This document shows positions 7,101-8,314 of a stretch of DNA of 8,314 nt, piece by piece. The stretch is taken from contig CAIUYS010000607.1 of assembly GCA_903903365.1 (NCBI GenBank), positions 1 through 8,314 of the forward strand. The letters run 5' to 3'. This stretch comes from an uncultured Methylococcaceae bacterium (lineage in GTDB: Bacteria > Pseudomonadota > Gammaproteobacteria > Methylococcales > Methylomonadaceae). The position numbers and the translations under genes are program-made. The notes under the pieces are model-generated. The model saw nothing but the letters and a program-made list of their open reading frames with translations. It did no database searches and had not been told where the DNA came from. Numbering within the stretch: position 1 is the first letter of the stretch; every line of letters starts with the position of its first letter.

Positions 7101-8258
7101 GTTAATACGGTCATTGACGGTATAACCCTTGCCATCAAAATCCAGCCATAGTTTTCTGGTTATTGAGAGTTGATTGGGTGCAGGTTCCGGATCGCCCCGG
7201 CGTATTACTTTAAAACCCATCGCCTGCCCCTGATTGATTTTATAGGCAGGCAAGGATTTCCAGTCTTCCGGTAGATTGGTTTGACTGGCATCGATGGCGG
7301 ACAATTTTTCAATTTCTACGATGCGCAATTCCGGACGTGCTTCAAAAGCCCAAATTTCTGATTCCGGCCAAGTCTTTTCATTTCCAAGTTCCAACTTGGG
7401 AATGAGAGGGCTTGGGAACGCGATCGTAGCGGGTTCCTTGGTAAGTCTGGACACTATTTCAAGCTGCCATTGACCTGGACGTACCTGCACTATGAGCTGC
7501 CCGTCAGGTTCAAGTCGAGCGGGCAAAGGGCTTTGCAATTGTAACGGGACAAATCCGTTCAGTAGAGGAAAAGCCAGTTTAACTTCTCGCTGTTTACCCG
7601 AAACATCCAGTTCCAGATGGGTTAAAACCTGCAAGGGTACTTCATCAATAATTTTTCGAAAAACTTGGATATCAAGATTATTTTGCCTGTTTTCAGGTTT
7701 ACCCAGGCCGCTATCGAGGGGCTTTAACGAGAGTTGCCCGTCTTTGATGGAAGGTGCCGGTATTTCCAGTCCATTGGCCGTCAGGTTAATCAATCCGGTA
7801 TCATTGGGTATCGTGATTTGGTCCGGAATAACATCCCATAGAAACTCCCCCTTGATTTGATAGGTCGCCAGATGCTCCAGACCGGCCGCCAGTTTAATCG
7901 AAGGAATGCCGTTTTTATCCATAACCAAGGCGGGCTTGCCGTTAACAGTAACATTAAGCGGCCAATACTTTTTATCGCCAGGTAAACTCACCCAACTGTC
8001 TTTATAGACTTTCCAGTTTATCGAAAAAACGCCTTTTGCCGACGATAAATCCAGCGTTAATTGCGTCGGCCAACTACAGCGTTTTTGTTCGTAGCTGTTG
8101 TACAAAAAGGGACAAGCAAGTTCTGGATTATCCACCAATACCCAACTTATCCAGGGTTTAAGGGGTTCAGGTACTTGTTCCCTGGTTAAGGGTTTGGCTT
8201 GCGTGAATGAAGCAAACAATAAGATGCCAAGTAATAACAACCCAGTTAAGCGATGCAT
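4104..8258 (-). CDS. Unrecognised 1384-aa envelope protein, internally duplicated
   Basis: I do not recognise a named family. The N-terminus is a signal peptide (basic HR, hydrophobic 5-18, likely cleavage after A21). Residues 22-486 are a beta-rich, presumably periplasmic region. Membrane helices follow near 487-506, 509-525, 531-548 and 563-580, then a Met/Pro/Ala-rich loop and a helix at 699-722. The sequence then repeats the plan: signal-peptide-like 741-762, beta-rich 763-1190, helices within 1195-1290 and 1326-1351. Positive loops (551-560, 724-739, 1215-1224, 1365-1373) predict both big domains to be periplasmic and the C-terminus cytoplasmic. Only six cysteines occur; four are the pairs C49/C61 and C785/C789 at the start of each half. 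No catalytic motif or nucleotide-binding loop was seen. The start is supported by AGGAG six bases upstream and by the signal peptide. A structural or assembly role in the inner membrane and periplasm is a guess. The gene is surely real; its function is unknown. Confidence 0.93.
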   Translation of the reverse strand: MHRLTGLLLLGILLFASFTQAKPLTREQVPEPLKPWISWVLVDNPELACPFLYNSYEQKRCSWPTQLTLDLSSAKGVFSINWKVYKDSWVSLPGDKKYWPLNVTVNGKPALVMDKNGIPSIKLAAGLEHLATYQIKGEFLWDVIPDQITIPNDTGLINLTANGLEIPAPSIKDGQLSLKPLDSGLGKPENRQNNLDIQVFRKIIDEVPLQVLTHLELDVSGKQREVKLAFPLLNGFVPLQLQSPLPARLEPDGQLIVQVRPGQWQLEIVSRLTKEPATIAFPSPLIPKLELGNEKTWPESEIWAFEARPELRIVEIEKLSAIDASQTNLPEDWKSLPAYKINQGQAMGFKVIRRGDPEPAPNQLSITRKLWLDFDGKGYTVNDRINGKMTNGWRLNALPATQLGKVTLDGNNQLITWQTGTQKQGVEVRKGTIMLDADSRITGDIDTLSAVGWEQNFHAVKAELNLPPGWRLLAAQGVDNVPDSWISRWTLLDLFLVLITALATGRLWNHYWGMLALVTLVIIWHEPGAPHYVWLNILAATALLGVLPQGRFYKLIRGYRNGCWLALVVIAVPFMVSQVRMGIYPQLEYPEQAIEVIDRAQNPMPAPMPMEAMDATQQPLGGVAKRAQSKAEYLSAMPEQQASVAFSGSTATNVERIDPNAKVQTGPGLPQWQWNTVYLSWNGSVDSGQPLNLWYLSPGMTMLLNFLRVVLVTLLALLMLGVAEKFRPDLVLKLGLGNKASSLLLWFLLLPLLSVPSPKVYADYPSDALLTELKTRLQEVEIPDCLPGCAQIQQMNMTITDKTIEISLQIDAQESVTLPLPSEYQQWFPNQVVDNGKAAQALYRNNNTLWINLAKGEHQIILKGLTPLLSKFTLPLPLKPNRVSIEESGWEVVGLHENGWSDDQLQFSRLQQSPQDKSKPVAEPSVLPPFVRVERRFSLGLDWRVITRIIRISPADSAVILTVPLLPGESVTSPDIRVKDNAVEVNMAAQQSSMQWESTLEKSEKIELTAPETAQWIEVWTADISPVWHSEPSGIAMIHLNNEGQWLPEWHPWPGEKVTLQITRPQAVEGQTLTIDSSSLNIKPGQRTQDAELKISLRSSQGSQHTLTLPDQAVLQSVSIDGQTQPLRQQGRKLTLPVNSGKQDILINWQEAKAIATAITTPLLDLGQDSVNTNLSISMGQDRWILFVMGPRMGPAVLFWGVLIVIFILSLGLGKIPLTPLKSRHWFLLLVGLSQLPMPAAGLVIAWLMGLGWRANQSAADWRYFNALQIFIGGLTVLALGTLFAAVAQGLLSSPDMQITGNQSSAFLLNWYQDRSLSILPTATVVSVPLMVYRLFMLAWALWLAVSLLNWLKWGWACFSSNDLWKKAVIKEKALAADEKSNDA
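6046..6070. repeat. Possible degenerate copy of the intragenic palindrome
   Basis: Aligned without gaps to 7381-7405, this stretch matches at 19 of 25 bases by my count, including CCAAGT and CCAACTTG, and lies in the same codon phase. It encodes LKLGLGNK (about 732-739), compared with PKLELGNE at the better copy. It sits exactly at the junction between the two halves of the large protein. It keeps only a 5-bp palindromic core (CAAGT/ACTTG). Unlike the other copy it does not show as a clear length insertion, so chance resemblance is possible. Confidence 0.3.
7378..7405. repeat. Intragenic palindromic repeat, apparently inserted in frame
   Basis: Two 13-base arms (7378-7390 and 7393-7405) are inverted copies with one mismatch, separated by CC; the core is CCAAGTTCCAACTTGG. 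A further CTTGGGAACG follows at 7411-7420. On the minus strand it encodes LIPKLELGNE (285-294) of the 1384-residue protein. The matching place in the second half of that protein is about 15 residues shorter, which supports insertion of a roughly 45-base repeat. I recall similar TTCCCAAG-type palindromes as dispersed repeats in some aquatic bacteria, but cannot confirm this here. Confidence 0.6.
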
Positions 8259-8264
8259 AGTGCG

Positions 8265-8269
8265 CTCCT
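8265..8269 (-). promoter_or_regulatory. Ribosome binding site of the 1384-aa gene
   Basis: On the minus strand AGGAG lies six bases before the ATG at 8258, a normal Shine-Dalgarno position. It decides the start together with the signal peptide that begins right there. By contrast, sbcC has no such site. Confidence 0.8.
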
Positions 8270-8288
8270 GATAATTTATAGGGAATCT

Positions 8289-8303
8289 CTATTTGATAAA
8301 TAG
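8289..8303. promoter_or_regulatory. Small palindrome upstream of the 1384-aa gene
   Basis: CTATTT (8289-8294) and AAATAG (8298-8303) are perfect inverted copies around GAT, 31 bases before the start codon. On the minus strand a TATAAA-like box lies just downstream, between the palindrome and the ribosome binding site, but with no good -35 at the right spacing. The palindrome could be an operator or a chance AT-rich palindrome. Confidence 0.25.
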
Positions 8304-8314
8304 CATAAACGTTA

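Overview
The window holds two long genes, both read from the minus strand, and one repeat-rich spacer of about 560 bases between them. The moderate base composition, the Gram-negative style envelope protein and the SbcC type suggest a gammaproteobacterium. The spacer repeats (TCATTCCGGCATGGA-like ends) and the intragenic CCAAGTT/AACTTGG palindrome remind me of aquatic gammaproteobacteria such as Methylococcales, but that assignment is from memory and weak.

Layout, low to high coordinate. 1-105: a short tail downstream of sbcC, with a hairpin that may end its transcript. 106-3543 (minus): sbcC, a complete 1145-residue SMC/Rad50-like ATPase with Walker A, Q-loop, zinc hook, ABC signature and Walker B all intact; no sbcD lies next to it on the visible sides. 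3544-4103: intergenic, mostly a roughly 237-base inverted-repeat element (3800-4036) with several internal hairpins. 4104-8258 (minus): a 1384-residue envelope protein of no family I recognise. 8259-8314: its ribosome binding site and a small palindrome.

The main discovery is in the 1384-residue protein. Read by eye, it is two diverged copies of one architecture joined end to end. Each copy has a signal-peptide-like segment, a cysteine pair, a large beta-rich periplasmic region and a bundle of about five membrane helices. The second copy keeps an internal signal-peptide-like segment with a VYA/D cleavage-type site. Copy one carries about 15 extra residues exactly where the DNA holds a near-perfect palindrome, which looks like an in-frame insertion of a small palindromic repeat. 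It also has a Met/Pro/Ala-rich loop that copy two lacks.

The two genes are unlikely to form an operon: 560 bases and a repeat element separate them, and DNA end-processing and envelope roles have no obvious link. No tRNA, rRNA, CRISPR array, transposase gene or phage gene was seen.
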